Assembly: GCA_902632125.1 (NCBI GenBank)
Contig: CACPBQ010000010.1
Location: 1 to 57,353 of the forward strand
Reading direction: 5' to 3'
Length of the DNA: 57,353 nt
From: Paracoccaceae bacterium
GTDB lineage: Bacteria; Pseudomonadota; Alphaproteobacteria; Rhodobacterales; Rhodobacteraceae
Positions 16,700-26,789 of the stretch are shown in pieces. The position numbers and the translations under genes are program-made. The notes under the pieces are model-generated. The model had not been told where the DNA came from. It worked only from the letters and a program-made list of their open reading frames with translations, and did not search any database. Every line of letters starts with the position of its first letter. Positions within the stretch are counted from its first letter, which is position 1.

Positions 16700-18100
16700 A
16701 TGGATCAAATACAGATCGGCCTTTGGGTCACAGCTGGTTTACTCGTCATGGTTATCATGGGGATGCGTGTGGCCTTCGCCGCGGCTTTGGCAGGCGTTGT
16801 TGGATTAATACTAATTTTTTGGGCGAAAAAAGATTTTGATCCTGAAAAATTTAGTTGGGCTCTGACTGTCGCAGTCAAACAAGCAGGTCAAGTGCCACAC
16901 TCAAAGGTTGCAAGTCATGAATTAAGTTTAATTCCCACCTTTATTTTGATTGGATATCTTGCGTACTATGCCGGTTTAACTCACTCATTATTTGAAGCTG
17001 CCAAACGGTGGATTGCTTGGCTTCCAGGCGGATTAGCTGTTTCGACTATATTTGCTACAGCTGGATTTGCTGCAGTCTCAGGTGCATCTGTCGCAACAGC
17101 CGCTGTTTTTGCAAGAATAGCAATTCCTGAAATGCTTAAGATTGGATATCGCAAAGAATTTGCTGCTGGCGTTGTCGCCGCTGGCGGCACACTTGCATCG
17201 CTTATCCCTCCATCCGCTATTTTAGTAATTTATGCTATAATTGTTGAGCAAAATGTTGGTAAACTTTTGTTAGCTGGTTTTGTTCCTGGAGCTTTTTCAG
17301 CTTTAATATACGGGATTTTGATTGTTAGTATTGCGATAATTTTCAAATCCGTAGGACCACCGGTAGCAGGGTTCACCTTAAAACAAAAACTTGAGAGCTT
17401 ACCTGGCGCTCTGCCAATTGTGGCCGTAATCGTGATTATAATTTGCTTTGTCTATAACCCCTTTGGTGAAGATGCTTGGGGTACGCCAACTGAGGGCGGT
17501 GCGATAGGGGCTTTTATAGTTTTTTGTATGGCATTATGGAAAAAAATGCGGTGGGTAGAATTTAAAGAAGCCCTTATAGAAACTGCAAAACTAACCGTTA
17601 TGATTTTTACAATTATATGGGGTGTTTTAATCTATGTTAGATTTCTTGGCTTTGCGGATTTACCGGGAGCATTCTCGGATTGGATTACATCGTTGAATGC
17701 CTCTCCTATGGTGATCTTAATATGCATACTTCTTGCATATGCTGTTCTGGGAATGTTTATGGATGCTATTGGCATGCTTCTTCTAACACTGCCCGTAGTT
17801 TACCCTGCAGTTATGGCGCTAAATGGAGGTGAAGACGTAATGGCATCTGATAGTGCTTTTGGAATGTCGGGGGAAATGTGCGCTATATGGTTTGGCATTT
17901 TAGTCGTTAAGATGGCTGAATTTTGCTTGATCACGCCTCCCATTGGGTTAAATTGTTTTGTTGTTGCGGGCGTCAGGGACGACATTACAGTTCAAGATGT
18001 TTTTAAAGGTGTGACACCATTTTTTATAGCAGACGCTTTTACCATTGCCGGTTTAGTTGCATTCCCTGGAATTGTTCTTTGGTTACCATCTTTAGCATAG
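16700..18100 (+). CDS. TRAP transporter large permease subunit, DctM family
   Basis: A 466-residue transporter subunit with about 12 helices. Family elements include FAAVSGASVATAAVFARIAIPEM, GGTLASLIPPSAILVIYAI and the C-terminal LLTLPVVYPAV. The stretch ITPPIGLNCFVVAGV near the end is a conserved DctM element. It forms the translocation pathway of the DctPQM system. The N-terminal loop (about residues 45-75) is longer than in many homologues, with a hydrophilic insert around HSKVASHELSLIP. The stop is about 120 bp before yghU, with no terminator I can see between them. Confidence 0.92.
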   Translation: MDQIQIGLWVTAGLLVMVIMGMRVAFAAALAGVVGLILIFWAKKDFDPEKFSWALTVAVKQAGQVPHSKVASHELSLIPTFILIGYLAYYAGLTHSLFEAAKRWIAWLPGGLAVSTIFATAGFAAVSGASVATAAVFARIAIPEMLKIGYRKEFAAGVVAAGGTLASLIPPSAILVIYAIIVEQNVGKLLLAGFVPGAFSALIYGILIVSIAIIFKSVGPPVAGFTLKQKLESLPGALPIVAVIVIIICFVYNPFGEDAWGTPTEGGAIGAFIVFCMALWKKMRWVEFKEALIETAKLTVMIFTIIWGVLIYVRFLGFADLPGAFSDWITSLNASPMVILICILLAYAVLGMFMDAIGMLLLTLPVVYPAVMALNGGEDVMASDSAFGMSGEMCAIWFGILVVKMAEFCLITPPIGLNCFVVAGVRDDITVQDVFKGVTPFFIADAFTIAGLVAFPGIVLWLPSLA

Positions 18101-18222
18101 CTTCACGAAAACCATTCTTTTATTTAAATCAAATGTTCAAATTAAGAATAGTTGTTGACTATTAGGTTGTTAAATACCGTGGTTTTAAATAATCAATTGC
18201 GTAGTTAAGCGAGAGGGTAGTC

Positions 18223-19101
18223 ATGTCGGGTCATAATGAGTACCAAGTTCCTGATATCTGGACTTGGGATGAAGAGAGTGGCGGAACTTTTGGGTCAATA
18301 AATAGGCCAATTGCAGGGTCCACATTTGATAAAGAATTACCAATTGGACAACACCCGCTTCAATTATACTCCGAGGGAACACCAAATGGAGTGAAAGTAA
18401 CGATCTTGTTGGAAGAGTTACTAGAAGCCGGATATGAAGATGCTGAATATGATGCTTGGTTAATTAAGATTGGCCAGGGAGAGCAATTCTCAACTGGTTT
18501 TGTTAAAGCCAATCCAAATTCAAAAATACCCGCTCTGGTAGATTACTCAGAAAAAAACCCCCAGAGAATATTTGAGAGCGGTTCTATACTTTTTTACCTG
18601 GCGACCAAATTTAGTTCTTTCTTACCCTCCTCAGCCTCAGAATATACGGAGATGATGTCTTGGTTATTTTGGCAGATGGGAAGTGCTCCATATTTAGGTG
18701 GAGGTTTTGGCCATTTTTTTGTTTATGCGCCAAATAAATTAAAGTATCCAATCAATCGTTACTCGATGGAAGTTAAGCGACAGCTCAGCGTTCTTGATAA
18801 AAGACTGGCCGATTGCGAATTTATTTCAGGCTCAACTTATTCTATTGCGGATATGGCTATTTGGCCTTGGTATGGGCGTTTAGCATTGGGTAGGCAGTAT
18901 GGAAAAAAAGCAGGAAAGTTCTTAAATGTTTCTGAGTATACCCATGTTATCAGGTGGGCAACTGCAATAGAGGTGCGCACTGCGGTGAAGAGAGGACAAA
19001 TGGTAAATCGAACCTCTGGAGAATTATCTGGTCAACTGAGAGAACGCCATTCCAAGCAAGATTTTGCATCTAATACTGAAGATAAAATCTCCCGTTCATA
19101 G
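18223..19101 (+). CDS. yghU: YghU-type glutathione transferase/disulfide-bond oxidoreductase
   Basis: A 292-residue protein matching E. coli YghU along its length from what I remember of that sequence: IWTWDEESGGTFGSINRP at the start, LYSEGTPNGVKVTILLEEL in the thioredoxin-like domain, NPNSKIPAL, FESGSILFYLA, and WLFWQMGSAPYLGGGFGHFF in the helical domain, ending near NTEDK. YghU-type enzymes bind two glutathiones and reduce disulfides or organic peroxides. SD GAGAGGG precedes the ATG. It follows the TRAP operon on the same strand but separately, and converges on pckA. Confidence 0.93.
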   Translation: MSGHNEYQVPDIWTWDEESGGTFGSINRPIAGSTFDKELPIGQHPLQLYSEGTPNGVKVTILLEELLEAGYEDAEYDAWLIKIGQGEQFSTGFVKANPNSKIPALVDYSEKNPQRIFESGSILFYLATKFSSFLPSSASEYTEMMSWLFWQMGSAPYLGGGFGHFFVYAPNKLKYPINRYSMEVKRQLSVLDKRLADCEFISGSTYSIADMAIWPWYGRLALGRQYGKKAGKFLNVSEYTHVIRWATAIEVRTAVKRGQMVNRTSGELSGQLRERHSKQDFASNTEDKISRS

Positions 19102-19122
19102 CGTTACATAAATCAGTTTAGC

Positions 19123-20727
19123 CTAAAGGCTTAAGGAACTTTTTACTTCATTATCCACATTAGGGACATGCTGCTCAAAATTTTTGACAAATAAATTAAC
19201 TAATTTTTTTGCAGCCTCATCATAAGCACTTACATCTGACCAAGTTTCTCTAGGGTTAAGATATGATGGATCCACATCAGGGACGGATTTTGGAATGGCA
19301 AATCCAAAATTTGGGTCCTTAACAAAATCAGTTTTATCAAGTTGATTATTAATAGCAGCACTTAAAAGAGCGCGAGTTACCCTAATCGGCATCCTTGATC
19401 CTTCCCCGTAACGTCCTCCTGTCCATCCTGTATTTACTAACCAACACGTTGTCCCGCCCTTAGATATTTTGTCCCTTAGAAGCTTTCCGTATACCTCAGG
19501 GGGGCGAGGCAAAAATGGTGCACCAAAGCATGTGGAAAAAGTTGGTTCGGGTTCTTTAATTCCGCGTTCGGTTCCAACTGCCTTTGAAGTAAACCCTGAC
19601 AAGAAATGATACATTGCCTGTGCTGGTGACAATTTAGCAAGCGGTGGCATAATGCCGAAAGCATCGCATGTAAGAAAAACAATATGGCTAGGTTGGCAAG
19701 CCATTCCGGAAGCACTTGAGTTTGAAATATAGTGCATTGGATAAGCGGCACGCATATTTGCGGTAAGGCTGTCATCTTCGAAGTTAAGTTCTTTGGTTTT
19801 TTTGTCATAAACCATGTTTTCAATTACTGTCGAAAACATTGAAGTGGTCTTAAAAATGTCAGGTTCGGAGGTGGAAGATAAATTTATGGTTTTTGCGTAA
19901 CATCCACCCTCAAAATTGAAAATCCCAGCATCAGACCAGCCATGTTCATCATCTCCAACTAAAACTCTATCTGGATCCGATGATAGCGTCGTCTTTCCAG
20001 TCCCTGATAGACCAAAGAAAATGGCGGATTGCTGAGGGTTTTCTTTTGACACGTTAGCAGAGCAATGCATGGGCATTACGCCAACCTCAGGTAATAGGTA
20101 GTTCAATACTGTGAAAACTGCTTTTTTATTCTCTCCAGCGTATTCTGTTCCGCCAATTAGAATTAATCTTTTTTCCAAGTTAATTGCGATAACCGTTTCG
20201 CTTCGACAACCGTGCTTGGCCGGGTTTGCGAAAAAGCTGGGTAAATTGATAATTGAGAAGTCATTTATGAAAGTTTCAAGCTCACTTTTTTGAGGGCGTA
20301 TCAACAAATGACGAATGAATAGATTGTGCCAAGAATATTCAGTTATAACACGGACGCCTATCCGATATTGCGGATCGGCACCTCCGTAAAGATCTTGAAC
20401 AAACAAGTCTTTTCCTCGGACGTGTTCAAGCATGTCTTTGTACAATAGATCAAAGGCACTCGAAGACATTTTAGCATTACGCTCCCACCAAATATTGTCC
20501 ACAATTTCATCCGATACAACAATATGCTTATCTTTTGGTGACCTACCTGTAAATTTCCCGGTTTCCACCAGCAGAGTGCCTCCGATGCCAAGTTCACCTT
20601 CATTACGTAGTAAAGCTTGGGTCATTAAATCGGGCTCGGTAAGGTTGTAAAAAGCGTTTTTAAAACCTACAATTCCTTGGCTATTTAGTGTCAGGTTTGG
20701 ATTCACGATGCCATTTTGTGTGTTCAT
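19123..20727 (-). CDS. pckA: Phosphoenolpyruvate carboxykinase (ATP)
   Basis: A 534-residue ATP-dependent PEPCK, normal length. The kinase-type P-loop is [14 protein letters not shown] and the metal/oxaloacetate site is visible in LIGDDEHGW-like [12 protein letters not shown], with RSPKDKHIV near the N-terminus and [15 protein letters not shown] later on. It decarboxylates and phosphorylates oxaloacetate to PEP, the entry to gluconeogenesis, which fits growth on organic acids taken up by the neighbouring TRAP system. The start is an ATG with a weak AAAGG. A 265-bp gap follows upstream with no recognisable feature. Confidence 0.97.
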   Translation of the reverse strand: MNTQNGIVNPNLTLNSQGIVGFKNAFYNLTEPDLMTQALLRNEGELGIGGTLLVETGKFTGRSPKDKHIVVSDEIVDNIWWERNAKMSSSAFDLLYKDMLEHVRGKDLFVQDLYGGADPQYRIGVRVITEYSWHNLFIRHLLIRPQKSELETFINDFSIINLPSFFANPAKHGCRSETVIAINLEKRLILIGGTEYAGENKKAVFTVLNYLLPEVGVMPMHCSANVSKENPQQSAIFFGLSGTGKTTLSSDPDRVLVGDDEHGWSDAGIFNFEGGCYAKTINLSSTSEPDIFKTTSMFSTVIENMVYDKKTKELNFEDDSLTANMRAAYPMHYISNSSASGMACQPSHIVFLTCDAFGIMPPLAKLSPAQAMYHFLSGFTSKAVGTERGIKEPEPTFSTCFGAPFLPRPPEVYGKLLRDKISKGGTTCWLVNTGWTGGRYGEGSRMPIRVTRALLSAAINNQLDKTDFVKDPNFGFAIPKSVPDVDPSYLNPRETWSDVSAYDEAAKKLVNLFVKNFEQHVPNVDNEVKSSLSL

Positions 20728-20992
20728 AGGAATGACCTTTGTTCAACGCCCTACCAATGGATAGAATAAAAAAAACAGAAATAAAATGGCTCTTCAGAAT
20801 TGTTAGCGCAAACGTTTCTATTTCTTAGCGCAAACTAGATAAAAGTGTCTTACAAACAAATAAAAACACCGATTTTTTGTCTAGATATAAATAATAATTT
20901 TTTAGTTTTACCGAATATCTTTGATTCAAAAGAATCATTAAAATCTCTTATTGAATTGGTTTTGTAACTATTCCATCTAGATGGGCTGAAAT

Positions 20993-21826
20993 CTAAAGTA
21001 GCAATTTCTTTTTTAACTCATTATCAAGCCGACACAATTCGAATTCTTCATCAAGCAGACGACCTGTTGGCGGAGGTAAAATTTTAAAATTTCCATAATC
21101 TTTGTTTCCGCTGACCTGCGTTACAAGAGGACGATCTCCGGTTTCCTGTTTCATAGATGCTGAGATATATCTTATCGCCGAACCTATCCTTCTATCTTCA
21201 GTGGTATTAGGACCAGAGCTATGGAATAATAATCCATGATGAAAAGATGCTTGTCCGGGATCAAGTTCTGCATAAACAGCCTCATTTTCATTAACTTCAA
21301 CAGATATCTCTTGTCCTCGCGTAAGCAAATTATTTTCATCGAATGTATCATTGTGCGGAACAATTACGTTTTTATGACTACCGGGAATAAATTTCATACA
21401 GCCTGCTTTTTTTCTGGCCGATGAAACAGCTAACCAGCATGTTACCTCTTTAATGTCGTTGAGTTGCCAGTAGGTTAAGTCTTGATGCCAAGATACAATT
21501 TTCGTTGAGGAAGCTTCTTTAATAAATAATGCAGCACTCCATACTAAAATATTTTCTCCTAAGATTTCTTTTGCGGCAGCAACTAAAGTCTCATTTCTGG
21601 TTGCGGTATCAAATGATGGAAGCAGTCTGTTTGGATAAGCTTTTAAAAGCGCGAGTTTTTCTGCATCACCATTTAATTCGTTTTCTGCGGCTTCGAAGTC
21701 TTGACGTAATTTTTCTGCTTCGCCTTCAGACATCGCATCGACGGGAGAGAAAAATCCATTCTCAGCATAAATCGAACCCAATTCTGATAATTTTTCTGAA
21801 GAGTTCATTTTAAAATTTCTATTCAA
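20993..21826 (-). CDS. PhyH-family Fe(II)/2-oxoglutarate dioxygenase
   Basis: A 277-residue phytanoyl-CoA dioxygenase-like protein. The iron ligands are recognisable: HxD in SWHQDLTYW and the distal His in SFHHGLLFHSSGPN, with the 2-oxoglutarate Arg in RRIGSAIRYIS. Such enzymes hydroxylate small molecules using 2-oxoglutarate, O2 and Fe(II). I chose TTG 21826 because AAGGAG lies 7 nt upstream; ATG 21808 lacks an SD. It is the last gene of the leftward sugar operon, 36 bp after L-fuconate dehydratase. A dioxygenase is unexpected there, so its substrate may be a modified sugar or sugar acid; that is inference. Confidence 0.85.
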   Translation of the reverse strand: MNRNFKMNSSEKLSELGSIYAENGFFSPVDAMSEGEAEKLRQDFEAAENELNGDAEKLALLKAYPNRLLPSFDTATRNETLVAAAKEILGENILVWSAALFIKEASSTKIVSWHQDLTYWQLNDIKEVTCWLAVSSARKKAGCMKFIPGSHKNVIVPHNDTFDENNLLTRGQEISVEVNENEAVYAELDPGQASFHHGLLFHSSGPNTTEDRRIGSAIRYISASMKQETGDRPLVTQVSGNKDYGNFKILPPPTGRLLDEEFELCRLDNELKKKLLL

Positions 21827-21862
21827 TGTTCGTCTCCTTTTTTCTTACTGGGCAAGTTAAAC

Positions 21863-23137
21863 TTAATTTATATGTAGAAAATTAGTAAGTGTTTCGGGTT
21901 TCATTTCAATAGAAAATCCAGGGGCTAGTGGGGCTATATAATTTCCTTTTTCTATGACGCATGGGTTAATGAAATGCTCATGTAAATGGTCGACATATTC
22001 GATCCTCTTAGTATTTTTTTCGCAGGAAATTACTAGATAATCAATCATGGAAATATGTTGAACATACTCGCATAATCCAACTCCACCAGCATGTGGCCAT
22101 ACGGGTTTATTAAATTTGTATGATAAAAGTAACACTCCTAAAACTTCGTTTAAGCCTCCCATTCTGCAACTGTCAATTTGGACTATATCTATCGCGTTTT
22201 CCTGTATGAATTGCTTAAACATTATTCTGTTTTGGCACATCTCGCCGGTTGCCACTTTAATTGGTTTGACCGCCTTTTTAATTTTTTTATGCCCGGATAT
22301 ATCGTCGGGACTCGTTGGTTCCTCAATGAAGAAAGGTTTTGCAAAATCTAATTTCTTGATCCACTCTATTGCCTCATCTACTTCCCATACCTGGTTTGCA
22401 TCAATCATAATTTTCGTTTTGTCGCCGAGCGCTTTTCTTGCTATCTTAAGCCTTCTTATGTCATCATTAATGTCCTTTCCTACTTTAAATTTCACATGGG
22501 AAAAACCAGCTCTTTTGGCCTTTAAACAAAGTTCATTAAGCTTTTCATCCGAGTAACCTAACCAACCAGCTGACGTATTGTAACATGGGTAGCCTTCGTC
22601 CAATAAGGTGGCCAACCGTTGTTCCTTTTTGTCCATGGACTTTTCCAAAATTTTTAACGCTTCGTCTGGTTTTAAAGCGTCGGTTAAATAACGGAAATCG
22701 ATCAGACCTATAATTTCCAATGGAGACATATCGTAAACAAGCCGCCAAACGGGTTTACCCTCAGATTTACTCCAAAGATCCCACACTGCATTTACTACTG
22801 CGCCAGTAGCCAAGTGCAGCACACCTTTGTCTGGCCCTACCCATCTCAATTGACTGTCACCAGTTATATGACGCCAAAAACGCCCCATGTTTTCTGTTAT
22901 CCAGGATAATTCTAGTCCAATTAAAAGTGGCTCTAAAGCGTAAAACGCAGATATGCACAACTCATTGCCCCGTCCTATCGTAAATGTTAGACCATGCCCC
23001 TCAAATTGCGTATCCGTTTCAATTACTAGGTAAGCCGCAGAATAATCTGGATCTGGGTTCATTGCGTCGGATCCGTCAAGATGGTCTGATGTTGGAAATC
23101 GTAAATCAAAAGTTTTTATGCCAGTAATTTTTGTCAA
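21863..23137 (-). CDS. L-fuconate dehydratase (enolase superfamily)
   Basis: A 424-residue mandelate-racemase subgroup enolase, matching FucD/ENOSF1 in length and motifs: DGSDAMNPDPDYSAAYLV near the start, the catalytic Lys pair in HVKFKVGK, metal ligands in DANQVW, EEPTSPDD and ATGEMCQNR, and the general acid/base region WPHAGGVGLCEY. It removes water from L-fuconate (or a similar 6-deoxy or L-galactonate-type acid) to give the 2-keto-3-deoxy acid. The start is TTG 23137 with AGGA 7 nt upstream. It lies 9 bp after the Gfo/Idh gene and belongs to the operon beginning at 26701. Confidence 0.9.
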   Translation of the reverse strand: MTKITGIKTFDLRFPTSDHLDGSDAMNPDPDYSAAYLVIETDTQFEGHGLTFTIGRGNELCISAFYALEPLLIGLELSWITENMGRFWRHITGDSQLRWVGPDKGVLHLATGAVVNAVWDLWSKSEGKPVWRLVYDMSPLEIIGLIDFRYLTDALKPDEALKILEKSMDKKEQRLATLLDEGYPCYNTSAGWLGYSDEKLNELCLKAKRAGFSHVKFKVGKDINDDIRRLKIARKALGDKTKIMIDANQVWEVDEAIEWIKKLDFAKPFFIEEPTSPDDISGHKKIKKAVKPIKVATGEMCQNRIMFKQFIQENAIDIVQIDSCRMGGLNEVLGVLLLSYKFNKPVWPHAGGVGLCEYVQHISMIDYLVISCEKNTKRIEYVDHLHEHFINPCVIEKGNYIAPLAPGFSIEMKPETLTNFLHIN

Positions 23138-23146
23138 ATATTTTTC

Positions 23147-24229
23147 CTAAACTTTATTCGAATTTGAATACTTTGGAATTTTAGTAGCGGGTTTCGAGCT
23201 GCTTTTGTAGGCAGACTCAACTAGCGCCATGGTATTCCAAGCATCATCTACTTTTGAAATTAAGATATCGTCTTCTCCAGCTACGACCCTTTGAAGCTGT
23301 CTCATTCGGTATGCAAAACTGTCTATAAACCAGCTCCCTTCTAACTTGATTTTTTTCCAACCATTTCCGAGATTAACTTCTAATCTGTCCGGCTCACCCT
23401 TTGGGTAATTTAGGTTTACTCCAAGATGAAGGTAAGCTGCACCTTTGGTGCCGCAAATTCTCATTTCGCAGGCCTGGTATTTGCGACCGTAGGAATGATT
23501 ATGATTTATGGATATAGCGCATCTTAATTCATTACCGTAATCAAGTATTGCTGATGTTCTTGTATTGGATATTTTAGATGCCGGGTGACCCATTGTCTTG
23601 GCGTGAATACCTATTGGGTTTCCAATCAAAAAACGAATTGCGTCAAGATAGTGTATCGAGTGTAATAAAATTTCCACTCTTGGCAGGGCTTCTAAAAATT
23701 TCCAGAGATCCCATGGTGTGTCCAGGGCTGCCCACATATCAACATCTACCACTTGCCCAATTAAACCCTGGTCTATTATATCCTTGAGAGCTATCATCAT
23801 GGGAGCAAATCGCAATTGAAAATTTACGCATGCAGTTAAAGATTTTTGGTGGCACAAACTTAGTATATTAGATGCTTCTTTTAAATCGCCCCCCATTGGC
23901 TTTTGAAGAATTACCGTAGAATTTTTAGGAAGCAAATCTATGACTTCAAAATGAACTGATGGCGGAGTGGCTAGATCAAACACAACATTTTTTTCGGCAG
24001 CAGCAGCAGAAGCTTCTTTAAAAACTTCAATACCATAAATTTGACCTAGTTTTTTTGCTTTTTCATAATCTGGATCATAGATGCCCTTTACTGGAAGCTT
24101 TGACAATTTATAGGCTGGAAGGTGGGCATCTGAAACAATTGATCCAGCTCCAAATATTACAATTGGAATTGGGTTTTTTGGCATTGGCCAATTTTGCTTA
24201 TACTCGCGTACCTCTATCAAATTTCTCAA
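23147..24229 (-). CDS. Gfo/Idh/MocA-family oxidoreductase
   Basis: A 360-residue NAD(P)-dependent sugar oxidoreductase. The Rossmann motif is IVIFGAGSIVSDAHLPAY (about 24-40), then the expected EKP-type site as LQKPMGGDLKEA, and the C-terminal half contains the usual beta-sheet domain with an H-x-x-x-D segment, LHSIHYLDAIRFLIG. Members oxidise or epimerise sugars and inositols. The start is TTG 24229, with GAGG overlapping the upstream TGA stop, so translation is probably coupled to the PfkB gene. Its role in the deoxysugar operon is not known; oxidation of the sugar or of the keto acid is possible. Confidence 0.87.
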   Translation of the reverse strand: MRNLIEVREYKQNWPMPKNPIPIVIFGAGSIVSDAHLPAYKLSKLPVKGIYDPDYEKAKKLGQIYGIEVFKEASAAAAEKNVVFDLATPPSVHFEVIDLLPKNSTVILQKPMGGDLKEASNILSLCHQKSLTACVNFQLRFAPMMIALKDIIDQGLIGQVVDVDMWAALDTPWDLWKFLEALPRVEILLHSIHYLDAIRFLIGNPIGIHAKTMGHPASKISNTRTSAILDYGNELRCAISINHNHSYGRKYQACEMRICGTKGAAYLHLGVNLNYPKGEPDRLEVNLGNGWKKIKLEGSWFIDSFAYRMRQLQRVVAGEDDILISKVDDAWNTMALVESAYKSSSKPATKIPKYSNSNKV

Positions 24230-24237
24230 TTTTATCC

Positions 24238-25146
24238 TCAGATTAGTAGTAGATCTTCCACTTCATCTCTTGTTGGCATTGAAGGTGCAGTGCCTGCGCG
24301 TGTTACAGAAATTGATGCAGTAGCACATCCAAATTTAACGGCCTCTAATGCAGATTTCCCTTCCGATAAAGCGACAGCAAAGCCGCCATTGAATGCATCG
24401 CCAGCTCCAGTTGTTTCAACTACTTCTCCTACATTAAATGCTGGAACAAGTCCGTGCTCATATAAAAATGCTCCTTGTTCACCCATGGTAATAATTGGAG
24501 TTTTGACACCTAAGTTATTCAAGAATTTAGCAGCAGTCTCTGCTTCTTTCTCATTTCTCACGGGCAATCCAGTTAGTGCTTCGGTTTCAGTTTCATTTGG
24601 TGTCATAAAATCACAAAGACCAAATATATCTTTCGGAAGGTTGGCAGCAGGAGCAGGATTTAATATTGTTATTTTTTCATTTGTCTTAGCAACTTTAAGG
24701 CCTTCTTGCGCGACATCAATGGGTTGCTCAAGCTGGGTCAGGAATACATCCGCTGATGAAATTATTTCTGAGTTATTATGAATATCTTTCAAAGATATTT
24801 CAGATGCCGCTCCGGGCGCGATTATTATGGCATTATCCCCCGTCTTATCATCTATAAAAATAAATGCTGCTCCTGTATAACTATCGGGACTATAAGTAAC
24901 GGCACCTGTTACATTTGCATTCTCCCAAGTCTGCATTGCCATTTTACCAAAGTCATCATTTGCTAAACGTGTAATTATTGTTACATCCGCTCCTAAATTT
25001 CCAGCTGCTACGGCTTGATTGGAACCTTTTCCACCAGGACCTAATACGAATGAATTGCCAAGTATTGTTTCTCCCATTTTAGGCATTCGAGAAGCACGAT
25101 ATGCTGTATCTGCGACGAATACGCCTAGTATGACAACTTTTCCCAT
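24238..25146 (-). CDS. PfkB-family carbohydrate kinase, ribokinase-like
   Basis: A 302-residue ribokinase-fold kinase. The substrate-binding GPGGKGSNQAVAAGNLGA is near the N-terminus, and the ATP/anion-hole motif TTGAGDAFNGGFA carries the catalytic Asp. I chose ATG 25146 (MGKVVILGV), with GGGGA upstream; an in-frame start at 25170 would overlap the mutarotase gene. Closest in layout to RbsK, but ribose need not be its substrate. In this operon it may phosphorylate a sugar or a 2-keto-3-deoxy acid. Upstream mutarotase and downstream oxidoreductase genes are within 10 bp. Confidence 0.9.
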   Translation of the reverse strand: MGKVVILGVFVADTAYRASRMPKMGETILGNSFVLGPGGKGSNQAVAAGNLGADVTIITRLANDDFGKMAMQTWENANVTGAVTYSPDSYTGAAFIFIDDKTGDNAIIIAPGAASEISLKDIHNNSEIISSADVFLTQLEQPIDVAQEGLKVAKTNEKITILNPAPAANLPKDIFGLCDFMTPNETETEALTGLPVRNEKEAETAAKFLNNLGVKTPIITMGEQGAFLYEHGLVPAFNVGEVVETTGAGDAFNGGFAVALSEGKSALEAVKFGCATASISVTRAGTAPSMPTRDEVEDLLLI

Positions 25147-25150
25147 GTAA

Positions 25151-25600
25151 TTATTCCCCGTCAGGCCCAATTACGCCTTTTCGAAAAGCAAAGCAGCCGT
25201 AAAATCTACGTTCGCCAGTTTGAATGACTGCGTAGGCTTTTTTGGACCTATCATAGAAAGCAAAACGCTCTATTGGCAGCATTGGATTGGGGCCGCCGGC
25301 TGCTGACACTTTATCTTGAACTTCTGTCATTACTGGTAAAATAGTTTTTGGTTCGTCAACAACTTCCATTCTAGCAGCTGCGTCATCAACGAATGTATCA
25401 ATTGGCATGACAGATAAGACTGCTTGTACAACATCAGCGGCCGATGCATCTATTCTAAGCAGTTTTCCATAAATTGTTTGTCTTGCAACACTATCTGATG
25501 GAAAATTTGTATCTGCAATGATAAGGTCATCTCCATGCCCCATTGCTCTTAAGACATGTAAAACATCAGCATTTAATAAAGGATCTATTCCTTTTAACAT
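25151..25600 (-). CDS. RbsD/FucU-family sugar mutarotase
   Basis: A 149-residue RbsD/FucU protein. The start MLKGIDPLLNADVLHVLRAMGHGDD is the classic FucU beginning, with the catalytic His-Gly-Asp, then IIADTNFPSDSVA and, near the end, TGERRFYGCFAFRKGV with the conserved Tyr. FucU interconverts alpha- and beta-fucose anomers. Its length and RERRFYG-like element favour FucU over RbsD. It sits between the ABC ATPase (30 bp upstream) and the PfkB gene (4 bp downstream), so it would feed the preferred anomer to the aldose dehydrogenase. Confidence 0.88.
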   Translation of the reverse strand: MLKGIDPLLNADVLHVLRAMGHGDDLIIADTNFPSDSVARQTIYGKLLRIDASAADVVQAVLSVMPIDTFVDDAAARMEVVDEPKTILPVMTEVQDKVSAAGGPNPMLPIERFAFYDRSKKAYAVIQTGERRFYGCFAFRKGVIGPDGE

Positions 25601-25630
25601 TTCTTTCCCCCCTAGATTTACTAAATCAAA

Positions 25631-26701
25631 TTAATCATCATTTAATCTTTTAGATGTTTTTGCATCGAATACATGCAAAAAGCTTTTGTCTGCAGAAAGA
25701 TTTATATTTTCTCCCACACTAAAACTACTTCTTTCGCGGATGACTGATATCAGTTCTTGTTCTCCACTCCTGACAATCAGGTGTGTTTCTGAACCTGTTG
25801 GTTCAACTACTGAGACTGTTGCGGTTATTCCAGTTCTACTTGGAATTAACTGTTCAGGACGGACACCGATTAATACTTCTTGTCCCTCTGCCAAGTTTTT
25901 AGTTTTTGGTAGGGGTAGTTTGCCTCCATGGATTTCAGCAGCAAAATCGTTGCCTGATTTTTTAGTAATGCCAGGAACTAAATTCATCGCAGGAGACCCG
26001 ATGAATCCAGCAACAAAAACATTGCTTGGTCGGTCATAAAGCTCCAAAGGCGTACCAATTTGTTCTATATATCCATCTTGCATAACAACGATTTTGTCAG
26101 CCATTGTCATGGCTTCAATCTGGTCATGAGTTACATAAAGAGTTGTAGATTTTAGTCTCTGGTGTAATTCCCTGATTTCGGCGCGCATTTGAACACGAAG
26201 CTTAGCGTCTAAATTCGATAAGGGCTCGTCAAATAGAAAAACCTGGGGGTCTCTGACGATCGCGCGACCCATGGCTACTCTTTGTCTTTGCCCTCCTGAT
26301 AAGGCACGAGGATATCTTTTTAGGTAGGGAGTTAATCCTAATACTTCAGCTGCTGTATCAATTTTTTCTTTAATCAACGTTCGATCCAGCTTCCGCATTT
26401 TGAGAGAAAAGGCCATATTCGCTTCAACTGTTTTATGTGGGTACAACGCATAGTTTTGAAAAACCATGGCGATATCGCGCTGTGATGGAGGCAAGTTGTT
26501 GACAGTTTTCCCGCCTATACTGATATCGCCTGCGGTTATACTTTCAAGTCCAGCGACCATTCTCAATAAAGTTGATTTTCCACAGCCTGACGGTCCAACA
26601 AGAACGACAAATTCTCCATCATTAACTTTTACACTAAGATCATGAATTACCTCTGTTGAGCCATAAACTTTTCTAACGTTGGCAATGCTTACTTCGGCCA
26701 T
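25631..26701 (-). CDS. UgpC/MsmK-type sugar ABC transporter ATPase
   Basis: A 356-residue ABC ATPase of the carbohydrate uptake transporter-1 type. Walker A is GPSGCGKST, the signature is LSGGQRQRVAMGRAIVRDP, Walker B is VFLFDEPLSNLDAKLR and the H-loop is LYVTHDQIEAM; a C-terminal TOBE regulatory domain covers about residues 240-350. I chose ATG 26701 (MAEVSIANVRKVYG) with AGGA upstream; the frame is open to 26809 but that extension is atypical and overlaps the divergent promoter. It energises the permeases encoded at 28.6-30.7 kb, although it is transcribed the other way and heads the catabolic operon. Confidence 0.95.
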   Translation of the reverse strand: MAEVSIANVRKVYGSTEVIHDLSVKVNDGEFVVLVGPSGCGKSTLLRMVAGLESITAGDISIGGKTVNNLPPSQRDIAMVFQNYALYPHKTVEANMAFSLKMRKLDRTLIKEKIDTAAEVLGLTPYLKRYPRALSGGQRQRVAMGRAIVRDPQVFLFDEPLSNLDAKLRVQMRAEIRELHQRLKSTTLYVTHDQIEAMTMADKIVVMQDGYIEQIGTPLELYDRPSNVFVAGFIGSPAMNLVPGITKKSGNDFAAEIHGGKLPLPKTKNLAEGQEVLIGVRPEQLIPSRTGITATVSVVEPTGSETHLIVRSGEQELISVIRERSSFSVGENINLSADKSFLHVFDAKTSKRLNDD

Positions 26702-26789
26702 TTTCGCTTTTCCTGAAACATCATCGTCGAAAAAGCTTAACTTATAGAATTTCAACTGTCTACTTGTGTGATGTTTAAGTGTAAGTGGC

